This document shows positions 12,019 through 21,388 of a stretch of DNA of 28,347 bases, in pieces (within the stretch, counting starts at the first letter, position 1; each line of letters opens with the position of its first letter). The DNA comes from Dipetalonema caudispina. Its lineage: Eukaryota; Nematoda; Chromadorea; Rhabditida; Onchocercidae. The position numbers were made by a program, and so were the translations under genes. The notes beneath the pieces were generated by a model that searched no databases, was not told the origin of the DNA, and was given only the letters and a program-made list of their open reading frames with translations. The stretch is taken from NCBI GenBank assembly GCA_013365325.1, contig JABVXV010000542.1, positions 1 to 28,347 of the forward strand, read 5' to 3'.

Positions 12019-12496
12019 ATGTTGAATCAAGAAGACTTGGGAGTACGTCAATGGCTTGGGAAGATTTTACGACTTGAATTAACTGACGGTCGTATAATTG
12101 AAGGAAAATTTGTTTGTACTGACAATGCGCCGAATATAATTCTCAGTGGTTGTAAGGTAATTATTTAACAAAATTATTTTTCATCCAAAATTTTTATTTT
12201 ATTATTGGTGGATTTCATTAATCCTCTTGAATGATATCGAATGTGATATGCTTTTGCTAGAATGGTTTAGCTATATCGATTGCTTGTGAATCACAAGATC
12301 GTTTCGGAACCTTGTAAATTTTGGAATTCCTGGAGATGCTTAGATTTCCACGACCATAAATTTCGGACTTCTACTAATCTATTTCCAGGAACAATGGAAA
12401 GATGAACTGGAATCCCGAATGGTTGGCCTTGTTATGGCAAATGGAAGGCATATACGATCAATATATTTAGTGCATACGACAGCGGATAAGAGATAA
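12019..12496 (+). CDS. NAA38: NAA38/LSMD1-like LSm protein, NatC auxiliary subunit, 81 aa
   Basis: NAA38 is the small LSm-fold subunit of NatC, the ribosome-associated complex with NAA30 (catalytic) and NAA35 that acetylates N-termini starting with Met plus a hydrophobic residue. Two exons, 12019-12156 and 12389-12496, join in phase 0. Exon 1 carries the Sm1 motif (residues 14-42): GKILRLELTDGRIIEGKF, then CTDNAPNIIL, close to the human [20 protein letters not shown]. Exon 2 carries Sm2 (residues 56-73), with VGLVMANGRHIRSI aligning to LGLAMVPGHHIVSI. The intron falls exactly between the two motifs. An in-frame TAA at 11998-12000 and no ATG between fix the start. The CTD after Sm1 and the NGRHI in Sm2 favour NAA38 over canonical LSm2-8. 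It lies tail to tail with the SAP30BP homologue, stops 414 bases apart. Confidence 0.85.
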
Positions 12497-12909
12497 TTTT
12501 TATTTCAGGCCATGAAAAATTGATTTTAAATAGCTGTACAAAATAAAATGATTTTATCAAAATTGCTGAATAACCACTTGTTTGAACCAGTTATTTCCGA
12601 TAATCTTAAAATACAACAACAGTCGTTTAAAGTTATTTTTCATTTCATGTACCAAAAATTCGATAACTTTCACGAGCCAGCGGACCTGTTTCAGTTTAAA
12701 TTTTAACGAAAGTTCATTAAGTTCAACATGGATGGAATAAAGTACTTACTGGTGCTAAATTAACACTACTCTAATAAAGCTTTACATGAGGACATCTACT
12801 CTCGAGTTCCCACAAGTCGTATGACTTGATCATATCGCTATGCAAACAAAACGGTAACATTGTCATGGAATTGTTGTGAGACCCAATAATAATAAGCATA
12901 ACAAGCGAA
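12497..12909. other. Convergent intergenic region (two 3' UTRs)
   Basis: This 413-base gap lies between the stop codons of NAA38 (+) and the SAP30BP homologue (-), so it should hold both 3' UTRs. Beyond the + strand signal at 12542 there is another + strand AATAAA at 12734-12739. I see no clear minus-strand AATAAA. A minus-strand open frame at 12977-12771 is exon 7 read in a wrong frame. Confidence 0.6.
12542..12547 (+). promoter_or_regulatory. Polyadenylation signal of the NAA38 gene
   Basis: A canonical AATAAA lies 46 bases after the NAA38 stop codon, a normal distance for a short nematode 3' UTR. Confidence 0.6.
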
Positions 12910-15612
12910 TCACTTTTTGGCACCTTCGAAACGTGATTTCCGTTTAGCTTCAGTTCCTTTAGCAGATGCAGTTCCACTTATTGTTTTCTTCTCAACATTA
13001 GCGTTGTACTTCTCCATCGCTTCTTTTTGAAGTATTGCTGAAGAGAAAACGCCATTATTTAAAGTGATGGATCCAGTTTCATGTTATAGGGTTGATTCAT
13101 TCAAATCCAAACTTTCTTCTTATGTTTCAACAGTCCGCTGATACTGAAAAAAGGGAAGCTAATTCGACTTTATATAATTTGAAAAAATATATGAGACTTA
13201 CAAATCTGATCATAGAAGCAGTCTTTTGTAAAACCATGCGGATCGAAAACCGATGGTGCGAAATTCGAACCCAGTTCATCCACCTCGAATTTTTCAATTA
13301 ATTTCTCGTACATTGATGGATTTTTGAAATCACGCCTTTTTTGTATTAATGCATTCAAATCAGCTCCTTGTGCCTTTTTTTCGAAAAATCCTCGAAACCT
13401 TGCCTGCAAAACGAGTATATGTTTATCAGTTGAAAGCCTAGCTAATAACGCATGAATCCCAAGAATAAATTCTGTACCTCAAGTTCCGTAGAGCATTTTG
13501 TGGTTGGTGACGGTGGTAGTCGTATTTCCACAGGTTCATCATGAATCTGTGGACTATCATTTCCTTCCGTCGATTTTGGCGTTAAACTACCGAGATTTTG
13601 ATCGATATGTTGTCTTTCCTACAAAATGCATAGAAAAAAGGAAATGACTAACGAATTCCGAAATAAAATAATTAAAGGAAATCTTATTAGCTTCATTCCG
13701 CACATCCTCTCTATCTGTTTCTCTCTTTTCCTCTAACATACACAGCAAATTATATCTTCGATGCGAATATTGAATAAGCATACTTACAAGTTCTCGTAAA
13801 CCTTCTTCGACCGCACTATCTACAGCAATTTCATCCGGCGAACGACTATCTTCATGGCCAGGAGGTGGTTTTGGTTCTCGATTTGTTGATTCCGAACTTC
13901 CCTTTTCTTCCGTTCGTTTACTTGCAACTGCCTTTCGATCAGCTAAATTTGCTTACGCATCTTTTACTTATAACATTGTAATATTATAGTAAAAAGAAAA
14001 ACGTCCCAACAAAGTTCTCGACCGGAGGGTCGGGTTCAAACTGAATACTAACTGTCTTTCAATCTATACAGACACACTTTTATAGGAAAAACCGAAATAA
14101 TAAAGTAAATGAAAATTGAGTTTAGCGCTGAACCATCAGACTGAGCTGCACGATCTTTTTAATAAACGAAACAAAGTAAGTTTGATAATTGAACTAAATG
14201 TAAACGGGGCGTACAAGCGTATATGAGCACCGCCTAACACCAAGCACTTTTTTTAAATTAGCATTTTAGAGATTCCGCCAATGTGCAAACCTTTGGCGAA
14301 TTGATCTTCCTCATCTTCCTGTTCACCGTAAGAAACCAGCGAAGTTTGACTTTGTGTGATGTAAACCGCATTTTTCGAAACAAACGGACGATTTCGATTT
14401 TGTGATGGTGATATTGTTGCACTGAAATCGCTTTGCACTAAGTGTTCTGAAGGTGATATCAGCGCTTTCTTAGAAGGAGGTGGATGTGATGAACTAACAC
14501 TTCCGCTCTTTCTGCTTCCGGATTCGACACTAGAGTCGGCATTCGATGATGAACTTCCATTTGCTGATTCATCTAAACAGTGATTGTTAACAGAATTACA
14601 AAGGGAAAAGCTTAATACAAATCGATAAAGATTAGGAAAATGGAAAATTGTACTTAAATTGATTTCTCCTAGTATCATGATCCAGGATAAGCATTTTATG
14701 ACCATGCAGGGACATATTCGTAATAAAATTTGCTCATCAAAATATACCACATATATATTTAATAGCTTTCACTCCATCTAATTGCTGCAACTGCTTTACA
14801 CCATTTTGAAGCAGTCATGCGCAGTTTCATGTAAGCAAATTTTTACAGAAACTGTTCCTATCTTCCACTTTTTTATCCTGTAACTGTACACCCTTACCTG
14901 TCCAATATTCCGAATTTCGCCGTTCCTCTTTCCGTGAGATCTCCTTACTAATTTCACTTGACGTTTGCTCTGAAAATTTTCAGAAACTATTTTTTTAGCT
15001 AAGGAGAAAAAAAAACAGACCAGAACAATGGAATAGTCTGTGTATATATAAGTATTACTAGTTTTTTTCCTCTTGAATAATGTGTTTTACAGTGCTTTCA
15101 AACTCGACGTAACCAGAAAGTCAGAAAATCACCGTTACAATACATCCTCTTTTCACTTGTTCGCTCTGTTTACATTCAAGAAACATTTTCCTAATATACT
15201 TCCTTCATAAACATGACAAAAAATTCGACAAAACTTAACAAAATACACGGCTTTTTCTAATTATTTAAAAAATACTTTCGAAGTCTTCTTGCTTCTACTT
15301 ACTATATTTACATCTTGTTTTGATAAAACAACATGCGAATATCCTAAACTCATAAATATATTAAGGTTATACATTTAAGGATAATACATCCTTTAGTAAG
15401 GATTTGAAATTCGGAAGGAAATAAAACAGAAAACAACTCGCTAAATAAGAAGTTCGGATGCTTCACAAATACCACTTCAAACGATGCAAAGGCTAAGTTC
15501 CAAATCTCATAAAGCTATCACCTTTATCGCTGCTATTCAGGCCCAATTCCTCGTCGGAATTCTTTCTAGATGGTGATTCATCGTCACTATAATATTCTGC
15601 TAAGTGATTCAT
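12910..15612 (-). CDS. SAP30BP: SAP30-binding protein (SAP30BP/HCNGP family), seven exons, 356 aa
   Basis: SAP30BP is a nuclear protein that binds SAP30 of the Sin3-HDAC corepressor and also acts in splicing of short introns with RBM17. Exons in transcript order: 15612-15522, 14969-14898, 14572-14291, 13942-13788, 13618-13478, 13403-13202 and 13037-12910. Introns 1-3 are phase 1, 4-5 phase 0, 6 phase 1. The start reads MNHLAEYYSDDESPS, aligning to the human SSLAVYAEDSEPES. Residues 55-131 are Ser-rich, followed by a second acidic motif SLVSYGEQEDEEDQ (132-145). SRSPDEI sits at about 181-187. The HCNGP core in exon 6 (248-314) has KRRDFKNPSMYEKLI, VDELGSNF and FDPHGF, nearly the human KKKEFRNPSIYEKLI, IDELGTNY and FDPHGW. 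The tail is basic (AKRKSRFEGAKK). Human SAP30BP is about 308 aa; the excess is mainly the Ser-rich stretch. Two donors (GTGATA, GTTTGC) are non-consensus but keep phase. Confidence 0.9.
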
Positions 15613-15617
15613 AATAC

Positions 15618-15624
15618 CTATAAC
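15618..15624 (-). promoter_or_regulatory. Probable trans-splice acceptor of the SAP30BP homologue
   Basis: On the minus strand, GTTATAG ends five bases before the ATG at 15612. As with the cyclin gene, an acceptor almost touching the start codon points to spliced-leader addition. A short upstream non-coding exon spliced in cis is the alternative. Confidence 0.45.
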
Positions 15625-15780
15625 AAACATGTCATATAATTTAGTTACTTGGGGTGATAATTGTTAAATGTATCACTTATTACGCAACATTTTTGCAGAA
15701 AGTTTTATATATATTGTAATAAGTGATGTTAAGTGACAATTTAACGTGACAATATCGGGAATAGCATATTATACTAAGAT

Positions 15781-16112
15781 ACAAATATCAGTGTGCAAGT
15801 AAGAACTGGTAAAGTTACTAGGGTACCAGTAGAAAATAATACTGTCATCACAGTGCAAGTAAGAACTGGTACCGTCACCAGAGTGTAAGTAAGAGCTGGT
15901 ACCGTCATCAGGATGCAAGTAAGAACTGGTAGCATTATCAGGAAGCAAGTAAGAACTGGTATCGTTACTAGGGTACAAGTAGAAATTGATATCATCATCA
16001 GGAGGCAAGTAAGAACTGGTACCATCATCAGGGTGCAAGTACGGACTGGTACCATCATCAGAGTGCAAGTAAGGAACTGGCACCATCATCAGGGTGCAAG
16101 CAGAGAATGGTG
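15781..16112. repeat. Minisatellite, eleven 30-bp units, with 150-bp higher-order period
   Basis: Units run in exact 30-base register from 15781 to about 16112, with one extra base in the tenth. The common form is ACCATCATCAGGGTGCAAGT followed by AAGAACTGGT. Two units, 15811-15840 and 15961-15990, share a distinct variant (GTTACTAGGGTAC and a shortened AGAAA segment) and lie exactly five units apart, so the array has a 150-bp higher-order period. Because 30 is divisible by three and units lack stops, three frames stay open; in one minus-strand frame the unit reads as a degenerate decapeptide DDGTSSYLHP. I regard the array as non-coding. It starts 169 bases upstream of the SAP30BP start codon, in that gene's likely promoter. 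Confidence 0.92.
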
Positions 16113-16115
16113 CCA

Positions 16116-17048
16116 TTAATAATATGGTCAAAAAATGATCATAAACGTAGAACGTATGTAAACGTTAGTTACTTCACACCACTATAAAACCAAAAAATCA
16201 CACCTTCCTTACTCCAAATAAAAAAGGAAGCAACAGTGTGAACCATTACCAAAAGAAAGGTACCGAACGACGAATTTTAATGAGTAGTAATGACAAACTT
16301 CAATTTTACTATGTCTGATACGAAGGGTATTAGTTTTTATTTATCATTAGAATGGATTGGATTAAATCACTGTTTGTCCTAATTTTGCAAATTATATACA
16401 ATACTTAATGGTATAATTCGATTAAAATTACTCTATTACTGAATATTTTACTTAATGCTTATTCCATACAACAATATATAACGGATTAGTTTGTAAGAGT
16501 AGAACTGAAATTGAGTTATTTGAATTGAAATTTTGTGAAATTCATACTATCATCTACTGCTATTGATGTTATGATCTTTGTTAAATTTTTAATTTTTCTT
16601 CTATTACGCTATAATAGAAAAAATACGAAATTCATGCAAAATTTATGAATCTTTACTTTAATAATTTTTATGGAAGATTTCATTTTACATGGATACCATT
16701 TAAGTTATTGTAGTGGTATCGAGTAACAGGTTTAGTGTAACATTCTAAATGATATTTACATTGATTTAGCGACATTTAAGTATTTATTTTAGCTTACTTA
16801 CTATTCTTGGTTATCGATGAGTGAACTCATACATAAGATGAAAATTAGTCTAATTTGCTTAATATTTAACTGTAACCACTGCATTTATTATTGGCTTTTT
16901 TAGCTTAAATTTTTGAATTTTAACTCAACTTTACCAACTGTTGTGGTATGTTGGCTTTTTTCTTTGAGCGGAAAAATGGATGAAATAGTTTATCGTACAT
17001 TTCGTAAAATTGAGTGTAGCAGGAAGTGCTAGATAATTTTATATTTTA
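16116..17048. other. AT-rich region without recognisable gene
   Basis: I see no coding signal. A small inverted repeat, CTTCCTT (16204-16210) with AAGGAAG (16224-16230), could form a 7-bp hairpin. The rest is plain AT-rich sequence. Confidence 0.5.
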
Positions 17049-17320
17049 GAAAAGAGAAAAAAATCGACAAAGCGAACAAATGGAATTATTGAACTTATTT
17101 ATCAAAGAAGCGGGCAAACAGCAAGCACAACCAACGACGTAAAAAATCGACAGAGACATGAGTGCAAAAGCTGTTGGTATGCGGGAAAAATTTCAATCAC
17201 GAAATTTGAAGTTCCACACGCGAATTCATACTAATGAAATACTTGTAATATTGTACGTATGTAATAAGAGGTTAAAATTGGCAGTAAGTTTGGTCTCACA
17301 CGTTCACACTGTATAAAAAT
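17049..17320 (+). pseudogene. Decayed C2H2 zinc-finger fragment
   Basis: At 17157-17187 one frame reads HECKSCWYAGK, the Cys half of a C2H2 finger. A shift of frame then gives FQSRNLKFHTRIHTNE (about 17189-17238), which has the finger's Leu-x2-His-x3-His spacing followed by the start of a TGEKP-type linker. A third piece, YVCNKRLKLAVSLVSHVHT (about 17254-17310), looks like a second finger with a lost Cys and Phe changed to Leu. The frame has a stop upstream (about 17140) and another soon after the second finger. No splice pair joins the two halves in phase, so I read it as a dead copy of a zinc-finger gene. Confidence 0.6.
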
Positions 17321-18574
17321 AATTGCTGTTTCTGATGAGTGCAAATTAAGATTCTATATTTTCCTTTTCTTCTGCCATTACTTCTTTTTCTTTTCCGTAA
17401 AATGCAAGAAAACTGGAAGCGCAAACCGAAAATTATCAGAAGTGTAAAAGAAAATGAAAGTATTGGATCTTATGACGTGCCGATCAAATAGCCGTTATTT
17501 TTACGGAGCGTGAATCTTCATATTTTGATATTAAGCAAAACAGGTATTCTCACAGCCCCTACTTTTCCTTTTATCAATTTTATCAGTATGTTTTGCTTCT
17601 TTAAAGAATATCGTTTTCTATGGATAATATCTCCCGAAAAATTTTATGAGTAGTATTTCTTAGTTGATTTTTGTTCATATTGCAGTTTTGATTGTTGTAA
17701 TTCCTTACTCATAAATCATTTATTTTTTGCTCAACAAAGTTTGAAGCATATCAGTTTCAGATTTTTTTCTGCACTTCATTTTATTCTTCTGGCTCAACAA
17801 ATGAAATTCCTCGTTTGTTTTCACTTCTAAACTTTGCTAAGAAGTTATGCTATGAGAATGTTTGTTTGTTCAAGTAATGAATTGATTCACAAAATTGTTC
17901 TGTTGTCATCTTTTGTTTTGTTTCTGAACTTTCTGGCTTTTTTTTTATCGTTTCACTTTTTGTACATCAAATATGAATTTGAGATTTAAATATACTTCCA
18001 AAACATTCATCAATTGCAACTATTTTAATCATTTCAAGTAATCATATATTTCTTTGTTTATTTGTTTTTTTTTTTAAGATAAATACTTGTACATTATGGC
18101 CATATACTCCTTCATCTTCCTCCTATCGATATTAAAATAGTTTCAGTTTTCTTTTCTAAGTAAATATCCTGGTTCTCCATTGCAATACGGTATAGAAAAT
18201 TGCCTGAAACAATCTGTTCATTTAATAGTGCAGTTATTGTCGATTTTGACAAGTAGTTCATCAATAGAGAAAGTGAATTTTAGGGTAGATAAGATCTAAT
18301 GGATTTTTCACTTTTAAAAAAGCATGACAAATAAATTGAACCAATGATGAGGAAAACAACTGAAAAAGGAAGTATTGGTGAAAAGGTGAAAAAAGAACAT
18401 TCTTATGTGATATCACGAGACTGAAATGTATGATGTGAACTTACACTGATAACAAATTATACGATTGTTTGATAATGTAATAAAAATTTGAAATTTACAT
18501 GAGATTTAAATGAATAGATGAAGGAAATTCATGGTTTATAAGGGTGAAAAAATCCATTAATTTTCAACTTTGTT

Positions 18575-18595
<21 letters not shown>
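18575..18595. repeat. (TA)10 microsatellite
   Basis: Ten TA units and a final T, followed by a T run. Simple-sequence repeat in the gene-poor region. Confidence 0.9.
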
Positions 18596-18605
<10 letters not shown>

Positions 18606-19159
18606 TGCACATCATTCTCCTAGAACTAAAATATCATTAATGTTGTCATTAAGACTTCTCATCAATTAAATTCCTTTTGTCTTTTTTCAAATATTTGATC
18701 TTTGCTCTTACAATTTTGAATTGCTATAATTACTTGTTTAAAAAAAGAATTTTTTTTTTTTTTTGTTCTATAAAAAATTAAAACAGAATATTTCTGTATT
18801 TTTTCCTAATCATAATTTAGTTAAAAGAGCAATATATAATAGTTATGGTCTAATTTTTTTTTACAATGAATAAATTATAAAATTATATTATTATGATTGT
18901 TTTCCATTATATTTTCATCATTCAGCAAATAAAAATATCTTTTTTTTTTTTCGCCTTGCGTTTTCTTGCATATTCAATGAAAAATTTATGATATGCGAAA
19001 GTTAATTCATTTATATAATGAATAAGTTGTGGATTTATATCGTTATTGTTTTCGAAGTTAGTAATATTTACAATAAAAGATGAATTGATTACAGTGATAA
19101 CGATATAAGGCAATGAATATGTCCAAAGATTGTTTATTTCTTATATGCTTATTTGCGGC

Positions 19160-19161
<2 letters not shown>

Positions 19162-19202
<41 letters not shown>
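19162..19202. repeat. Homopolymer of 41 T
   Basis: An uninterrupted run of 41 Ts on the + strand. On the minus strand it is a run of 41 As preceded, 26 bases upstream, by AATAAA (complement of 19229-19234), the arrangement of a polyadenylated transcript end. This could be the 3' end of a retroposed sequence or simple slippage expansion. Assembled length may be unreliable. Confidence 0.85.
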
Positions 19203-19204
<2 letters not shown>

Positions 19205-19255
19205 AATCGAAAAGTCTTAGCTGCATATTTTATTGTTTCATCAGTAATTTAAAAG

Positions 19256-19311
19256 AAAAAAAGGATATCAAATATTAATTTGACAAAAAAAAAAAAAAAA
19301 GGATATCAAAT
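19256..19311. repeat. Short direct duplication of A-tract plus GGATATCAAAT
   Basis: GGATATCAAAT occurs at 19263-19273 and again at 19301-19311, each time directly after a run of A. The 38-base offset suggests a local duplication with A-tract expansion in the second copy. Confidence 0.6.
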
Positions 19312-20242
19312 CTGTTTTACTTTCGTGTTTTTTCTTGATTTTATAAAGTTGAAAGTTTTTGAAAGTTTGTATATTTCCAGTTCGAAAAAGTTATCATTGA
19401 CATATTTTAAAGCTGTATGTATTTCATACATGTGAATTTAACTTTGCAAATGACAGTAATCATTATTATCTATTTTTTAGTTACTTTTTTTTTTTTTTTA
19501 AATCAATCTTTTAATTTTCGCTACTAAAATCGGTTATTAAAAATTAAATCAAAGTTTAGTATTTGAAATTTATTAAACTGCAATTGAATGTGCAATAAAA
19601 ACAGGTTCCAATTATAGTCACAACATTTCATATCTAATTCATTGTTAGTAATTTAAATGGGATATCCAAGTGAGAAATCATTCGTCATTCATTTGTTCAA
19701 TAGTTCAGTTTTGTATATTATATTTTATCTTGAAGGGATCTTTTTTTTTTTTTTTTTTATTTTGTTTTGTTATTTTCTTCTACTAAATCATTCTGAATAT
19801 TTGTTTAACTTTTTTATTTAACACTTTAAATTATCCCTTCCAAATACCTCTATTATTAGTGTTTTCTTTCTATCAGTCTAAATTTTGACTGTTAAAACGT
19901 TAGCATTCATGTAGTAGTGATAAACACACATAAACATACATATACCCGTTACAGTTGAACTAAGGTTAAATTGCCATAGATAATCGTAATCATAATAAAA
20001 TAATGTTTGAAATGTTCTATGATTACTTTTCCCTATTTTTTTCTTTTACTTTTTTTTTTTTTTTTTTTTACAATGAATACTTTTAAATATTTAAACAACT
20101 GTGTTTATTCATTTTGTGAAGAGAAAAAACAAAAAAAATTTAACATGCGATAGTAACAACACAAATGATATTGTCATTTGATCATTTTAGAGGAACTGGT
20201 AAGAACAAGAAATTGATTTTACGCCAATGCTGTAAACATATT

Positions 20243-20254
<12 letters not shown>

Positions 20255-20276
<22 letters not shown>
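20255..20276. repeat. (TA)11 microsatellite with adjacent TACA units
   Basis: Eleven TA units directly follow a few TACA units. Simple-sequence repeat. Confidence 0.9.
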
Positions 20277-20785
20277 CATGAAGTGTAAATACTATTTGCA
20301 CAATATTTGGTTATTTTGTTGGCGTGAATGATAAATCGAAATGCATACTTCAATTTTCATCTCTTACCTGTTCTCATATCAAATGATATTAATACATTGA
20401 TTAATTTTATGCTTCCCTATTCGTTTTAGCTTTCTATTTCTTCATTCTTATTGTATTTTACAAGATTAATGGACAAATGATAATTTTGATTATTTTTTTG
20501 TTTTTTCGACTTGTTAGATTTGTTGATAATAATTATAGCAATAGCAAAAATTGTTAGCTTTTGTATGAAAAACAATTGTTAGTTTTCGAAACTCTTCTAT
20601 TTGTATTCTTTGTTAAATTCGAGAAGTTTTACCAGATAAAGAGGAAAGATTTGACATTTTTATATTTTCCAACCTCTTTGCAAATTTAGCATACCTGAAA
20701 TATTAATATTACTCATAATTTTCATTGCTAATCATGAATAATCATGATGTTAATGATTATTAAATCATAACAATAACATAATAGC

Positions 20786-20806
20786 AATAATAATAATAAT
20801 AATAAT
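20786..20806. repeat. (AAT)7 microsatellite
   Basis: Seven AAT units in an otherwise AT-rich stretch. Confidence 0.9.
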
Positions 20807-21345
20807 ATCACAATGTTTTAGTTATTAATGTTTTTTTTTTTTTTTTTTTACTCCAATATTATTTCAAATTTTTTCCAACAGTTGTTTTAATACTGTCATA
20901 ATGAAATCATCCAACAATGAATAATATAATCCATTAAGGCTAACATTGTCATATTCATTTTTCATCAAATTTCTAATTTTTGCATTATTATAATTTCTTT
21001 AAATTTTGTTTTTATTCCTTATTCTACCGGGATTTAACTAAACGTTCATTTTTAACCTGCCTTTCCTATTATTGAAGAAAAAAAAAAAAAGAGAAAAGAA
21101 AATGTTGTTAAATGAAAAAAAAAAAAAAAAAAACATTACTACAACATTTGAATAGTTGAAGGAAGAAAAAGAGAGGAAAGATGAAGAAAGCAAAAAGGAT
21201 TAGAGAGAATAAATGATTATATATTATATATTGATGGCATCAATGGTACCTTCTCTCCAATGTACCCTCTTTCACTTCTCTAATTTGATGAATTCCACTT
21301 TTTCCATCAAATGCCCACACCAATGTCCGAGTGGATGATCATAGG

Positions 21346-21388
21346 TGTCTGTCTGTCTGTGTGTATATATATATATGTATATGTGTGT
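21346..21388. repeat. Compound GTCT / TG / TA microsatellite
   Basis: Three to four GTCT units pass into GTGT, then TA units, then GTGTGT. Compound simple repeat. Confidence 0.8.

Noticed and set aside
5564..12496. Operon of cyclin and NAA38
   Set aside because: The 2-kb gap is long for a nematode operon, and there is no evidence for SL2-type processing signals near 12019.
14005..14045. tRNA-like B box (GGGTTCAAACT) after a short GC stem
   Set aside because: The flanking bases do not form a T-arm, and no A box or acceptor stem is found at the right distance. It lies inside intron 3 of the SAP30BP homologue.
14573..14750. N-terminal extension of SAP30BP exon 3 starting at 14750
   Set aside because: These residues are hydrophobic and unlike the family. 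A good acceptor at 14573 and phase-matched upstream exons show the stretch is intron 2.
15781..16112. CRISPR-like array of 30-bp repeats
   Set aside because: Units are contiguous with no spacers and vary in sequence, and the genome is eukaryotic. It is a minisatellite.
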